DNA of 64,000 bases from Gordius sp. MW1 (taxonomy: Eukaryota > Nematomorpha > Gordioida > Gordea > Gordiidae). Where the stretch lies: assembly GCA_964036665.1 (NCBI GenBank), contig OZ038527.1, positions 10,013,835 to 10,077,834 of the forward strand, in the 5' to 3' direction. The translations under genes and the position numbers were made by a program. Within the stretch, counting starts at the first letter, position 1; each line of letters begins with the position of its first letter. Shown in pieces: positions 1-11,920 of the stretch. Under the pieces are notes generated by a model. That model searched no databases. It had not been told where the DNA came from and worked only from the letters and a program-made list of their open reading frames with translations.

Positions 1-175
1 TCCACAAACTAGCTCAGGTTATTTAATACTTTTGTATAATAACTATTGTATAAAACCCTTTAGTTTTAATCATTGAATTTATAATTTTTTGTTGTGATTA
101 AAAAGTTTTTGCATAGTTTCTGCTCGGTTTGGTTAATCACTCCAAAACTGTACATCTACATAATTATGGATTAAG

Positions 176-452
176 GTTATGGATAAATTTTTGGACGCTT
201 CCCTGCACTGGATGTGCCAGCGTCCCTTACCCTTTTATTACTACACCAACGCCGAGCTGCACAACCCTCATCATAAGGCAGCACTCACGGCGGCTAGCAT
301 GGTGAGAGGCGCGCCGCCACGACTCAGGATGAGTTATGACGAGCAAGCCCTCATCGACGATTGCCTCCGTCACGTACCCCCTCCTACTGTGAGAGATGCA
401 TCCTGCCCCACTCACGATTTTACAGAGGACGACGATGCCCGTTCGGCAGCAG
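176..452 (+). CDS. ZSWIM8: ZSWIM8 exon, first in window
   Basis: Open frame with much higher GC than its flanks, starting after an acceptor ending TTAAG at 171-175 and ending at a GCAG/GTTATT donor. It leaves one base that joins exon 1130 in phase as GCT. I see no clear match to vertebrate ZSWIM8, so this may be a fast-evolving part of the middle region. It is not the true N-terminus; the ATG at 179 is internal. Confidence 0.65.
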
Positions 453-3400
453 GTTATTTTAATTGGTTTTTATACAGGTTTTACCATGCGAGGTTAAAAC
501 GTATTATTCATTCATTATGTGGAAGGATAAACTTAAATTAGGGATATTGTTAATTTAGACCCTAAACTAAAATCATTCGATGATTAGGCAAATTTATTCC
601 TGCCTTATTCCCTCGAAGGCGATTGTGAGTGATTAGGGACATGGTTAAAATTCTTTAAAAGTTTTTATTTAAATTTTAATCCAAATAATGTATTTTGTCA
701 AAAATTCACATAGGCCAATTTATGGTTTAGCCAAGATCTGATTCTATATTGGCTTGGTCAATGGCTCGCCAAGTTAAATTTTGATTTAACTTAAAGTTTT
801 TTAGTCTACGTCAAAGAATTACTGGTAAAATATGTGCTAGAATGAGGACCAAAATTTCAATGGCAATGATTAAACCCCAGTGTCCTTTTTCATTTGTGGT
901 TAAAGGTGAGGGCTCTTTAATTGGAATTAGATATTGAGACCGTTAATTAGCTTTATATATGGGTGACTAATCTTTCCCACGACAAATCTAGTGAAGTCCG
1001 TTATTATTATTCGCTACTTAGGTGGATTCCTTATGGTCCCAACCCTTAACCAGGGGAGAATTGGATGTCACTCTAAATTTTTTTTATTAAAAAAACTTTA
1101 ATGTTAATCTTTTAAAATCTAATTTATAGCTAAATCACAATCAGAGTCAAGTTTTTGGGCTTTAATAAACTGGGTGGCCATCTTTAACCTCATTGCATCA
1201 CCTTTTATATATCAAATATCGACGTCCAACTTAATAGACAAGCCTTCGACTTCGTCTGGACTCCTACCCCAAACCACGGTGAACGATCCAATTGGGGAGG
1301 AAGACGAAGAATTTGTGTTACGTATCGACCACAAAATTAAAGTTAAATCCCTGAGCCATTACACCAAAGGTGAAATGGACGAGGAAATAATTAGCGAATA
1401 CTCCCTATCATCCGGTGAGAGTAGTACGGTAAATCTTTCCCTTCTCTCCTCCTCCGGTACCACATTATCCGAACGTCAAACCAAGATTGGGCTCATCTCT
1501 GCTGCCCAAGCTGCTACGACTAAAAATACTTTAAGTAGCTCGGCGGGCAAGTTACAATTTAGGAGGACGTCGGCCCCGGGATGCTTAGATGCCTCGACCA
1601 TCGCGGCTGTGAAAAATTTGGAGCTCGAATCGGCGGACGCGAAGAATGAGAAAGAGTTGTTGAATATCACCCTTAAACCGAGTCCAAATGATGGTCTCAC
1701 GAATGATGGAGGGGATCTGAAGAGGTATGCGTTCATTAACAAACGGTTTGTCGAGGTTTGTAATTTATTGTTTGAGGTAGGAGTTTGGTTTCGAGTTTTG
1801 CGGATGGGTGGAATCATATTTGGATTTACCCTATTTTTATCCAAAATCTTAATAAATTTTATTAAGATGTACCACTATTATAAAAAAAATTGATATTAAA
1901 TGGGTCTTATTCATTTGCTCTCAAGGTACTTTTTAATACAAAAATGAAAATTAGAATAACGAATAAATTTTATCTAAAATCGGTAAAGATTTAGTTCATA
2001 TGAGTTTGCAATGATGACTTATCGGGGTAAAAGTGCCTACATTTACATTATTTTCACATATGGTTTGTTAATAGCCAGATTTGTTTAATGTTTAAAAAAA
2101 ATTTGTAACGATTCTTAATGTTTTACATTACATAAAAGTTATATACATGCTTAATTTGTATTTAAAATTTTGAATTAAGCAGGTATACGGACTTTATTCC
2201 CTGAAGTTTCTTGCCCAGTAGCCACCTCTCATTATTTCTAGGATTTTAATATTTATTTATCAACAAAAATTCTGATAATAAACAAATGTAAAGCTTATAA
2301 CGTTGGACCATAATGCAAGCAATCCTATCTCCAAAGTCATTTTTAATATCTTTAGAGATGCATCGCGTTCGCCTACACTACTATGTGAGGCCTCTGCAAT
2401 TGTCTGTTCTGGTGAAAGCACTCTCAACCCTGGCTCCAGAACTACGTGTAATGGTAGTGGTGGTACAGGAGTAGTATCTTCAATGCATCACGTTTTACGG
2501 AAAAATAACGTGCCGAGCGAGGCGGGGGCTCATTACATGTTTGAATTTGCGAAGAATTTGCTGATCAAAGCCGGTGGCAATTCTAATTCAGATCTGTTCT
2601 TACACACCACTCCCCACTTGCTAAGGGATGATCCCCACCGCGCCCTTCAATTTTGCGCTTTTCAAATAGGTAAATTTGAGACTTACTCCTAGGGTAGCCA
2701 CCGCAGTGTTAATTTAATGCGTTTTTGTTAAATTTTAAAATTCTACCATAATTAAGCTCAACCGCGCCTATCAATTGCTATGCAATTATTTTGATATATC
2801 ATTTAATTTAAAAATTCCTCACAGAGGTTACGCGTTTTATCAAACCAAATTGAGACTTGTTAACCATATATGGAAATACAAGTTATTCCCTCACATTAAA
2901 GAGCACGAATGCAAGCTTGATTATCTACCAATAATAACTATTGTTAAGGTGTTTACGCCCTGGGTCTCCACAATCGCGTTTCTCCGAACTGGTACTCCAG
3001 GACGTATTCTTCGCACGTTTCTTGGATCACAAGTCAGGCGCTAGAGATTGGGGCCTTGGCTATTTTATTCCTAATTGACACGTGGTACACGCATTTAACC
3101 CCCTCCGAAGCCGCCTCCCTCGCCGACAAGGCCTCTAATATATGCGATTCTACAATGGTATTTTATGCAGAATTACTTTTGTTTAAAAATTAAATAAGTT
3201 ATGAAATTTATGCAGACATTTGTAAATAGGGATTTAAATTTTTTAAAACTATTTTTTGGGTCTCCTTGATTAGGATGTTGCTAATTTAATCTTTACGTAT
3301 GAAAATTATTGATGGCAGGAGGACCCTTTTGTTTAATGACTTTTTGATTCGATTTACACCGTTAAGGTCCTTTTTTAAATAGTAACTCTCTATATGTTTA

Positions 3401-6400
3401 TGACTTCCTAGCCTTACGTTGCAGCGGAACTGGCGTTGTCGTGCCTCAACAATTGTCAGTCTTTGTCCATCACAGAGACGCAAAAGGCTTTAATTCAATG
3501 TAAGGAGCAAAATAATCATATGTTGGAGAAAGCTTGTGACGCCGTCGAACGCGTTGCCAAAATCACAACCGTCTCTCCCGAAGTAAGTGAATAGTAGATA
3601 AGCTAACATATCGCTATAAATGCTGATAAAATGATGTTTTTGCAGGTACTCTTCGAAGTGTCACGGCACTGGTATTTGTTGTATCAAATGAGCATCTCGC
3701 CATACGACATCAAACAGAACAATGCTGTTTTGGATCCCAAAAATGCCATCGGTAACGGGCACTGGGCTTCCTACGCCGAGCAATTAAGTAATCTTTGTAC
3801 CAAGTTTGTTTTGAATTAGCCGTTTAAACTCTAAATGGCAAGGTGGCCTTTCAAAAATTGGCATATGGTTGAATTAAAATATACAGGTGGCTTTATAAAA
3901 AACGTTTAATTACATAAAATTTAGGTTTTATCTTTGTTTTATCATTTAGCACCGTATATATTTATGAAATATTCTATAATTTCTTTTAACGTTTTCCGCC
4001 GATTTGATAAATTAGCCTCCACCCATGTCTAATTTATTATCTACATAGCAGCACAACCGTCAGGTGACCAATCGTGGCATTTTCAACCCACAACCGCATC
4101 CTCGCGCTCTTACCCCGACAAAGTTCACCAAAATCCATATCAATCGCCATTCATAATGATGTCAACGTCGGGTAAAACGGCAGCTACAACCAACACTTTT
4201 CAGCAAACCTCAAGACCGACCGCACAACAGTCGAATAGCACCACGACGACTAATAACAAAAGTTACAATAATAACGGTTTTTTGTCTCAGCTCCACCCTC
4301 CTCCACCTTCTTTCCTCGCTTCGTCACAAAACAACGTCGATTCTACTTACTTCAACCACCCCAACTCTGCCCCTCCACCCCTCGGTTTATTTTCCCTTCC
4401 CCCTTTGGTTAACGTCCTGCCCTCGCCCCCCGACATGATTATTAATCAACAAATGCCTCCTCCACCAGCCTGGCTCCATCATTTGCCTCCTCCCCCTCCC
4501 ATTCAGGCTGGCGCTTACAATGGCTTGCCCGGCTTTTATCCACACTCCCATCCCTATTTCCCGTTGGGTGCCCCTAACCAAAGTTACACTCGGAGGGAGT
4601 TAGATAATTTCGCCATTCAGCAACCTCAAACGATACCCGCTCCACCCTTGGCATATGCCAACATCAATAACACCAACAACTTTCATTACCATTACTACTA
4701 TTACTACAATACCGTGAATAACAGTCAGATGGCTCACAATAACTTTGCCGCCACGGTTTACAGGGGATCCCTATCGAATCCCTACAGTTACGTGCCAAAA
4801 AATTTGAAAGCTTATGAGAACCAGCCCAGTACCGAAAATAAATTGCATGCCTCAAACGAATCCCCCAATATAACTACCTCTTCACACAAATTTGATAATG
4901 GCAATGACGGACTTAGAAATAGCCAGGGTCCTTTAACGATTCTCGAAGTAATGTTTTAAACATAGACCATAGTTTTAAATTAGTATATAAGGAGCGATAA
5001 TAAATGGGTTTCAATAAAGATATTTGTAAAGGCAACATGCACTTGTGGCTTTAATTTTGACGACCATTAAAAATTTGTCATTTTTAAATAAATAACAAAT
5101 ATATAATTTCATGGGTGTTATTTGTATTTAGAACAAACAGGCTCTCTATCTCCCCTGCACTTTTCGAGTAGGATTGATGGCTGTGGAATCGCTTGGGAAA
5201 AAGATACACGACGAACGCCCACAATTCAAATACGCCCCGAATCCTCCTTACGGGGAAGACATCAAATGGCTTTTGAGAATATCCATGAAAATAGGTTAAT
5301 ACGTTATGTTGTGACTTGCTTGGCGCTCATAACTTTCCATATTAATTTTGTTAGACACTAGCACGATAATCATGATCGCTATTAAAAATATCGCTTTCCT
5401 TCTTAATATTCTAACTAATAATAATAATCAACTGTCAGCTTTAAGATAGACTTACTTTATTAAATACCTTACCTAAATTGAACTATTATCATTATTTATG
5501 TATAAACTCTCTCACAAGAGTAGCACAATTAAATGAGTGCTCAGGTTATTTAAGTCCCTGGCCAGCGCCCTTGATGAATTTTTGTCGACCTTAAGCTCCC
5601 CGTACCCAACAGGTCAAATATTCATTCATCATTAATACATATTTGGGGTGTCTTTTTTGTAGGTCCACAAGCATTTCACCGCTATTGCAACTTGGTACTC
5701 ACTTGTATAATGAGTCCGTTCATATTGCAAGAAGTATTACTAGAAGCGACCAATTACATTACTTACCACCTATCAACGGTTCATGGTAAAGACATCCTTG
5801 TGGACCATCAGGCACCTTATTCAATGGCAAATTCATTCGTCTCCCTACCTCCTCCGCCATTTTCTTTGCCGCGAAATCAATTTCAAATCAATTTCTCTCA
5901 ACCGCAAATGGGGGTTAATATGAATTTATTTCAACATTGCATCTCGTCGGCCAACGCACCCTTAACTTCAAACAACTCCATTGATTCGTCTATTCTCATC
6001 ACGCTGCGGGCTAAATGCTGCCAAATGTAAATGCAATTTTCCTTTATTACTGTTATGTTTTGGGAGGAGAAAGGTGAAAGGGTCGTCGGGTTTGAGGTGA
6101 AAGGAAAGAGTCGTCTGCTAACTGTTACGTTGTGACTTGGTTTGGACTATATGTACAAAGGGTTTTAACTGCTAGTTCGAGTCTTTAGTCGGGTCTTAAG
6201 TCGTAAATAGTCGGGTTTGGGAGTTTTTTATGATTGAGTTTGCTTATATTAGTGTCTTATATGTTTATGGTTCGGTTGATAATAGGCACATTCAAGAATT
6301 TATTGGTATTATATCAGTGGACAATAAGCAAATTCAAGGATTTGGTTCAATCTTTATGTTAGAATATATGTTGTGAAATGTTTCGGCGGGTGACTGTTTT

Positions 6401-9400
6401 AGGTAATGTCGGCATTTAAGGGTTAGGGGGTATAATCACGGTGCTGGAGTAGCGGTTCGAAGGGTTATAGTGGATACGGTGATACAACGCAACGGGAACA
6501 GGTTTCGGGGTTATCAGATTATTACGACGGCGTGGGAAAAATAGCGGGGGAAAATATATAATGTCGTGGGGTTTTTCGCAGGGACGAGAGTTTCGTAGGG
6601 ATTCGTAAGGCCACAGAACAAGAGTAATGGAAAAATTAAACAGGCGAGAAAAATGGGAGAAGTAGAATTAGCTGGGGAAGAGTGGGGACAACTTAGCCAT
6701 AAATTGGGGGGTGAGGTAGCTTTTTGGGGAGAATAAAAAAGTTAAAAAAAGTAGTGTAATAATTTTTAAAAGGGATTTTTATCTTTTTATAACTCCAGGG
6801 TTCCTTAACCCCCTGGAGTTTATTGACATACTTAAACCAACCGCGGCCTCATTTCAAACTTATCCAAACTTATTTTCTAGCCTATTAATCTTAATGTTTA
6901 ATATACTTACGCATTCCCATTTTAAACACACTTATTAATCTTAATAGCTACCCCAACTAGAACATTCCCCCCTTTATATACAACGGTAATAAATAATACG
7001 CCCTTCGGGCGTAACTGGGGGCTTCGCCCCCAGACCCCCTTGGGGGCTTCGCCCCCAAACCCCCTGCTGGGGGCTCCGCCCCCAGTCCCCCGTTGGGGGC
7101 TCTGCCCCCAAACCCCCATCTCCTGGGGGCTCCGCCCCCAGACCCCCGGAGAAGGGGGAGAAGGGAAGGGGGGGGGAAGGGAAGAGGGGACGACTCATCT
7201 ATTCTACGTATAAATGTAGCTTATTTGCTATGCAATTTATGGGCGAGAAAGGTGAGAAGGGGCGAGAATGCCTATAGGGGGGTATTAAATGCAAAAGAAT
7301 TGGACTGACGGGCATAGGTAGGTCAATGTTAGCCAAAAAAACGTAAAATTTTATTTTGATTTACAATTTGACGAAGCGGGAAAATATAAATGAGTTAAGT
7401 GTATAATGTCGGCTGGATAAAGTATATAAATATCATCTTTATTTTTTATTTTTTAATTAATGAAATTAGGTTAAACATTTTAGGTTAGGAGGGTGAAGGG
7501 GCTAAAATGTAACTCTTGGAGGAAGCTTTATTGAAATTTTTTGTCATTTAGGGGGGGGGGACTAGTTTTGCCTGGGTTTTGCTTGGTCGACCTTTAGCCC
7601 CTAAATGACGAAAATTTTTTCAATGAAAAAACCCGTAAAAATTAAAAATTGTAGGTTTGGCCCCCCCCCTGATTGAAATTTTAAACGTTTCGCCTCCCCC
7701 CCAAACCAAAACCTGGCTACGTCCATGTACCTGTCTGATCAATTAAATTTCATTTTTGATAAACATATTTTTACGATAAAATGTTTTTTAAAAGTGTACT
7801 GAATTATAGAGTTAGACGTCATTTATAATAGGTTCATATGGAAAACATAACATTATACAAAGACATTTGGAATATATTAAAAATGTATTTAAAAAGGAGA
7901 AATTAATGTTTATTAAATGAAAGATTAAATTATTGAAGGAGAGATTAATGTTTATTAAATGATAAAAGAGGCGTTAAATAACAGAGATTAGATAAGGTAT
8001 ATACATAAGAAGTGGGGTCAGCATAAGGAGGCTGGATTATTACCAAAAGTTCCGAGAAGATTGAATACATTAAAATATAAAGCTAGAAAAAATGCAACCA
8101 TTTCGTTTTTAAGTTAAACTGTTTGAACCAAAACAAAATCTAGTGGAACGTTATTGTAAGTAAAGGAAAACTTTAAATTAGTATGCCCTAATTCGCAGTT
8201 AATTAAATTAAAGATTAATTTTCTAATTTAAAAGATTTAAAAATAAATAGCCCTATAAATATTTGATTGATATAAACAGCTGACTTGGCGCTCTAAGTGT
8301 ATTTGCCTGAAGTGAGGGGGAATAGAAGAGTAACTACCTCCTTCTCCCCTTTTCCCTCCGTTAAAACTAAACGCACACACTATCCCCCCTTTCCCTCCGT
8401 TAATTTGCCAAAAGCATATAAAAATCAATAATAATAAAAAGGGGTTGAGGGATGATCTCCTCCACTCCCGCCCCCTAATAATACCAACTCAGCGGTGGAA
8501 GGGTAAGATAGGGAGGGGTAGGGGTTTAACGTATAATCAATATAAAAATAAAATAAATAATATTCAAAAAACAAATTTAAAATAAAAACTTACATTGGAC
8601 ATAAATAGTGAGGTTTTGAATGCTCGAATAGTAAAGGTTAAATTCTTTTCTAGGTAACGACGGTATACTTGTAAAACTGAAACATGGTAACAACAGATGC
8701 GTTATCATTAAAAGGGCGAAATGGACACGACTATATGGTAACTTAAGTGAACACATGTGACCTTTTCAAAGAGTATAAACAGAAACTTACGAATTGCTAT
8801 CCTCCCCCCTTTTTTTTAATTATCAGTAAGTTGTTGAAAGGCAATATTTTATCTGTTATTTTAGCAATCATTAGAAATAGGAAATAAAGATATTGTGATT
8901 TCAATCAAGTAGTTAAAGCTTTTGAATACATAAAAACTAGTTTTATGAGTTAATTTTGATAACACAAAAACTAAATGTTAATATGTTTGGGAATAATTTG
9001 TTATTGATAAGGTTTTTTTAAGTCTAGAAATGGATAAATGTCTGAAAACATTAAATTCTTACAAAAATGTTTATTGGTCAGCAGCCAACGGACGGCCAAA
9101 AAGGCTTATTATCAATGGTAGGAACAAGAACAATCATTTGTGGCTTATAATAAAAATTTTTGAAAATAAAATTTAAATATATAAAAATGCGTTAGATATT
9201 AAAAAATATGACTTTTAAAAATAAGATGTAATAATAATTAGATTTATTAATAAGATATCTAAAAATAAAATAGTATAGATATTCAAAAATGATATAAGTC
9301 ATTTTTTTAATTGGTCAGCAGCCAGGACAGGGTAGAGGTGGTTATAAATTCATAATAGTCAAAAAAACGAAAAAATAATTTTCGAATCACATTTTGGCCA

Positions 9401-11368
9401 ATGGTCATTTTTTTCATTGGTCAGCAGCCAGGACACGGTAAAAGTGGATATAAATTTATAAGAGTCAAAACAAAAAACAAAAAAAAAATTTTCGAATCAC
9501 ATTTTGGCCAATGGTCATTTTTTTTAATTGGTCAGTTCCAACAGATGGTCTATAAATCAGTGTTAGCGAAAAAAAACGAAAAAAAAAATTTCGATTCACA
9601 TTTTGGCCAATGGTCAATTTTTTCATTGGTCAGCACCCAACGGACGGCCAAAACGTCTTATTATCAATGGTAGTAACAGGAACAATCATAATAGTCGAAA
9701 AAAAACGAAAAAATAAACTTGGATTCACATTTTGGCCAATGGTCAATTTTTTCATTGGTCAGCAGCCAACGGACGGCCAAAACGTCTTATTATCAATGGT
9801 AGTAACAGGAACAATCATAATAGTCGAAAAAAACGAAAAAATAAACTTGGATTCACATTTTGGCCAATGGTCAATTTTTTCATTGGTCAGCAGCCAACGG
9901 ACGGCCAAAACGTCTTATTATCAATGGTAGTAACAGGAACAATCATAATAGTCGGAAAAAAAACGAAAAAATAAACTTGGATTCACATTTTGGCCAATGG
10001 TCATTTTTTTTCATTGGTCAGCACCCAACGGACGGCCAAAAAGTCATAATAGCAACGGTAGTAACAGGGACAATCATAAGAGTTAAAAAAAACTCCGGGA
10101 TTCTAACCCAAAAACTAGTTAAATTGCATAGCAAATAAAAGTAAACAACTTTTATTTCTGTTTATTATATAACATTGGTCAGCAGCCAACGGACGGCCAA
10201 AAAGTCATAATAGCAATGGTAGAAACAGGAACAATCATAATAGTCGAAAAAAAACGAAAAAAATAATTTCGATTCACATTTTGGCCAATGGTCATTTTTT
10301 TCATTGGTCAGCAGCCAGCGGACGGCCAAAAATTCTTATTATCAATGATAGTAACAAGAACAAACAGGGACAATCATAAGAGTCAAAAAAAACTCCGGGA
10401 TTCTAACCCAAAAACTAGTTAAATTGCATAGCAATTAAAAGTAAACAACTTTTATTTATGTTTATTATATAACATTGGTCAGCAGCCAGCGGACGGCCAA
10501 AAAGTCATAATAACAATGGTAGAAACAGGAACAATCATAATAGTCAAAAAAAAACGAAAAAATAATTTCGATTCACATTTTGGCCAATGGTCATTTTTTT
10601 CATTGGTCAGCAGCCAGCGGACGGCCAAAAATTCTTATTATCAATGATAGTAACAAGAACAATCATAAAAGTCAAAAAAACTCGGGGATTCTAACCCCAA
10701 AACTAGTTAAATTAACATTAATATTCGAATTCCAAGCGGTTTTAGCAGTAAACAAGCCGAAGTCATTCGGTGCGTGACATCCACGTTCGGTGCGCACGCC
10801 GAATAGCGTGACAAAACAAATTGGAAAGTGAGCCCATAAATTGCATAGCAATTAAAATTAGGGCGGGCCTAATTCAATCCCCGATATTCTCCAACTTTGA
10901 ATACACCGGTGATAATTTATTAGGGTGGGCCCCATTCCCTCTCGTGGGGTTACGACAATCGGAAAATCAATTAAAATTTTGGAATTCTTGTTTTTATTAA
11001 ATTAGGAATTTGTTAAAATTGATAAAAAGATTTTATTTTGAACGTTTACATGTATGATAATCGATCAAACCTGGTTGTATATATTATTTAACCTTTTGAT
11101 AAGGTATACACATTGGGCTACCATGAGATTAGCACACCTAACGATTGACGAATACGAAGATTTCGTTCAATCGCTTACCCATGCCAAGTGGGCATTTATT
11201 CTGACACCCGATGGATCGAGTCTTTTTAACGATTTTTTGCAAAACTTGAGAAGATCGAAATCTTTGAAGAAGGATCTTTGGCAAAAAATTTTACAAAGTA
11301 ATTATTATCACGATTTTTATACATATACATTCTACCTCCTTTTATTTACAGGCGTTCAAAATTATTAA
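176..11368 (+). CDS. ZSWIM8: ZSWIM8 homologue, 3' part of the gene (11 exons)
   Basis: Substrate-receptor subunit of a Cullin-RING E3 ligase; in flies (Dora) and mammals it degrades Argonaute bound to highly complementary targets and so causes target-directed microRNA decay. Exons placed from splice sites and family similarity: 176-452, 1130-1776, 2294-2669, 2949-3157, 3412-3582, 3646-3787, 4049-4947, 5132-5294, 5663-6026, 11104-11297, 11352-11368. All junction phases agree and give 1152 residues plus stop. Conserved blocks match the vertebrate C-terminal half: FAKNLLIKAGGNS, YALGLHNRVSPNW, SHVSWITSQALEIG, HLTPSEAASLADKAS, QCKEQNNHMLEKAC, PEVLFEVSRHWYLLYQ, SPFILQEVLLEA and FNDFLQNLRRSK. The SWIM zinc finger and BC/cullin-box end lie upstream of the window. 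Exons 1 and 2, and the 1776/2294 junction, rest on reading frame and phase only. Confidence 0.93.
1130..1776 (+). CDS. ZSWIM8: ZSWIM8 exon, acidic/serine-rich linker
   Basis: The frame is open from the acceptor at 1128-1129, upstream of the first ATG-like codon. The product starts with a hydrophobic stretch (SFWALINWVAIFNLIASPF) and becomes Ser/Thr- and acid-rich, as expected for the poorly conserved linker of ZSWIM8. The donor is either GAG/GTAGGA (exon ends 1776) or GAG/GTTTGT (ends 1755); both keep phase 0 with the next exon. Confidence 0.7.
2294..3787 (+). CDS. ZSWIM8: ZSWIM8 exons of the conserved helical core
   Basis: Four exons, 2294-2669, 2949-3157, 3412-3582 and 3646-3787, separated by introns of 279, 254 and 63 bases. 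They encode the best conserved part of the protein: the IKAGGNS block, the YALGLHN...SHVSWIT block, LTPSEAASLADKAS, AAELALSCL, CKEQNNHMLEKACDAVE and EVLFEVSRHWYLLYQ. Each follows the vertebrate order without gaps. The acceptor at 2947-2948 reads TTGTTAAG/GTG, almost without a pyrimidine tract. Confidence 0.93.
4049..4947 (+). CDS. ZSWIM8: ZSWIM8 exon, proline/asparagine-rich disordered region
   Basis: The largest exon here. It encodes a low-complexity region with runs such as LHPPPPS, SAPPPLGLFS and LPPPPPIQAG, plus Asn/Tyr-rich stretches (YHYYYYYNT). The equivalent region of vertebrate ZSWIM8 is Pro/His/Ser-rich and likewise unstructured, and sits between the VLFEV block and the PPYxxDxKWLL block. 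Joins the preceding exon in phase 1 (ACA) and the next in phase 0. Confidence 0.88.
5132..6026 (+). CDS. ZSWIM8: ZSWIM8 exons encoding the KWLL and SPFILQE blocks
   Basis: Exon 5132-5294 encodes FRVGLMAVESLGKK...PPYGEDIKWLLRISMKI; exon 5663-6026 encodes FHRYCNLVLTCIMSPFILQE and then a Pro-rich insertion before the CCQ motif. Both match the vertebrate C-terminal domain in order. The second exon ends with AT and needs the G at 11104 to finish a Met codon, so splicing must span the 5-kb repeat-filled intron. Confidence 0.9.
7014..7150. repeat. Array of five GC-rich hairpins
   Basis: Five tandem copies of a short perfect palindrome of the form GGGGGCTTCGCCCCC (loop variants CTCCG and CTCTG), separated by CAGACCCCC- or CAAACCCCC-like spacers, about 28-35 bases per unit. 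Each can fold into a five- or six-pair all-GC stem; the TTCG versions resemble very stable tetraloops. The flanks are strongly AT-rich. The deduced proteins on the minus strand are low-complexity Gly/Pro shadows. Confidence 0.85.
7152..7300 (+). repeat. Repeat family E, copy 1 (purine tract plus GCAATTTATGGGCGAG core)
   Basis: A G/A-rich tract is followed by the conserved core GACGACTCATCTAT, the motif TTGCTATGCAATTTATGGGC and a GGGGCGAGAATGCCTATAG tail. The same order recurs at about 12316-12525, and on the other strand at 21775-21945 and 22562-22760. No open frame is shared by the copies. A non-coding dispersed repeat of unknown class. Confidence 0.7.
7545..7735. mobile_element. Decayed MITE-like remnant ending CTGGCTACGTCCATG
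   Basis: G- and C-homopolymers flank an AT-rich centre, and the right edge resembles the terminal repeat of the 156-bp MITE at 11921-12076. No clear left end or target duplication, so only a remnant is claimed. Confidence 0.4.
9064..10720 (+). repeat. Minisatellite array A (about 12 units, CCAAT-box rich)
   Basis: Units of about 125-130 bases contain TTTGGCCAATGGTCA, then CATTGGTCAGCAGCC, GGACGGCCAAAA, an ATCAATGGTAGTAACAGGAA segment and an A-rich GTCGAAAAAAACG spacer. The most regular copies lie at about 9610-10070. From 10080 the order changes to about 300-base higher-order units that include a segment with AATTGCATAGCAATT (10080-10170, 10380-10480). The short internal inverted repeat CCAATG...CATTGG occurs in each unit. 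Apparent open frames across the array are repeat translations, not genes. Confidence 0.9.
11104..11368 (+). CDS. ZSWIM8: ZSWIM8 last two exons and stop codon
   Basis: Exon 11104-11297 encodes LTIDEYEDFVQSL and FNDFLQNLRRSKSLKK, the near-terminal motif of the family. A 54-base intron (11298-11351) follows, and the 17-base final exon adds VQNY and a TAA at 11366-11368. The vertebrate protein ends a comparable distance after the RRSK motif. Confidence 0.93.
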
Positions 11369-11650
11369 ATTAGCTCAAGCAATGATAGGCAGTATTATTC
11401 ACGAATCTTTGTAACGTTAAGGTCAAGAATCCGCCTTCAAGATGAATTGAAAATTTTCGCTTATATGTTGTATACATGTACCTTTTATCGCATTACATTT
11501 GCCTGTGCATAATTTTATTTAAACAACCTTTTCATAATATGTGTAACGATAAACAAAACTTTTGTTTGTTACTTTTTGAAATCGGGTAATCATTATCTCC
11601 ATCTATTTATAATTTTTTTGAAATTTTATAACAATTTTACGATTATAATT

Positions 11651-11696
11651 AATAAATTTTGTATTTTTTAGATTGCATTATTATTAATTGAATAAA
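11651..11696 (+). promoter_or_regulatory. Candidate polyadenylation signals of ZSWIM8
   Basis: AATAAA occurs at 11651-11656 and again at 11691-11696, about 280 and 320 bases after the stop codon, in AT-rich sequence. Position and motif fit the end of the ZSWIM8 transcript. In sequence this AT-rich AATAAA is common by chance, so the support is moderate. Confidence 0.45.
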
Positions 11697-11920
11697 AGTC
11701 AAAAATGCACAGTGCAATGGTTTCAAACATTGTGTCCTTATGCTTTATACAACATCTATTTTCATTAACTTTAATTTTCTTGTTCTTTGTTACGTGCCCA
11801 TAATGAAGGTCACGCAAATGAAACGTATAATTTTTATTGATTTGCTTTAACAAAGTTTTCAATTTCAATTTCCATAGTTTTATATTTAAAGCACATTGTA
11901 GACTCTTTAATACACGTTAC

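Larger units (their letters stand above)
6027..11103 (+). other. Expanded repeat-filled intron of ZSWIM8 (5077 bases)
   Basis: The donor AT/GTAAAT at 6027 and the acceptor GATAAG/G at 11103 flank exons whose phases match. Every other intron I placed in this gene is 54 to 677 bases. The extra length comes from a GC-hairpin array (7014-7150), a pyrimidine-rich repeat (7152-7300), a poly-G/poly-C MITE remnant (about 7545-7735) and a minisatellite array (9064-10720). I see no host coding sequence inside. 7740-9060 is AT-rich without recognisable structure. Confidence 0.85.

Noticed and set aside
4387-4855. Minus-strand frames opposite the ZSWIM8 proline-rich exon
   Set aside because: Shadow frames of a supported exon whose splice phases agree.
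6922-7198. Gly/Pro-rich frames with repeated WGRSPQ and GAEPP
   Set aside because: Both come from the GC-hairpin array read in two frames.
9401-10777. Several overlapping 80-106-codon frames in the minisatellite array
   Set aside because: They follow the repeat period and share peptides unit by unit; no start, splice or family support.
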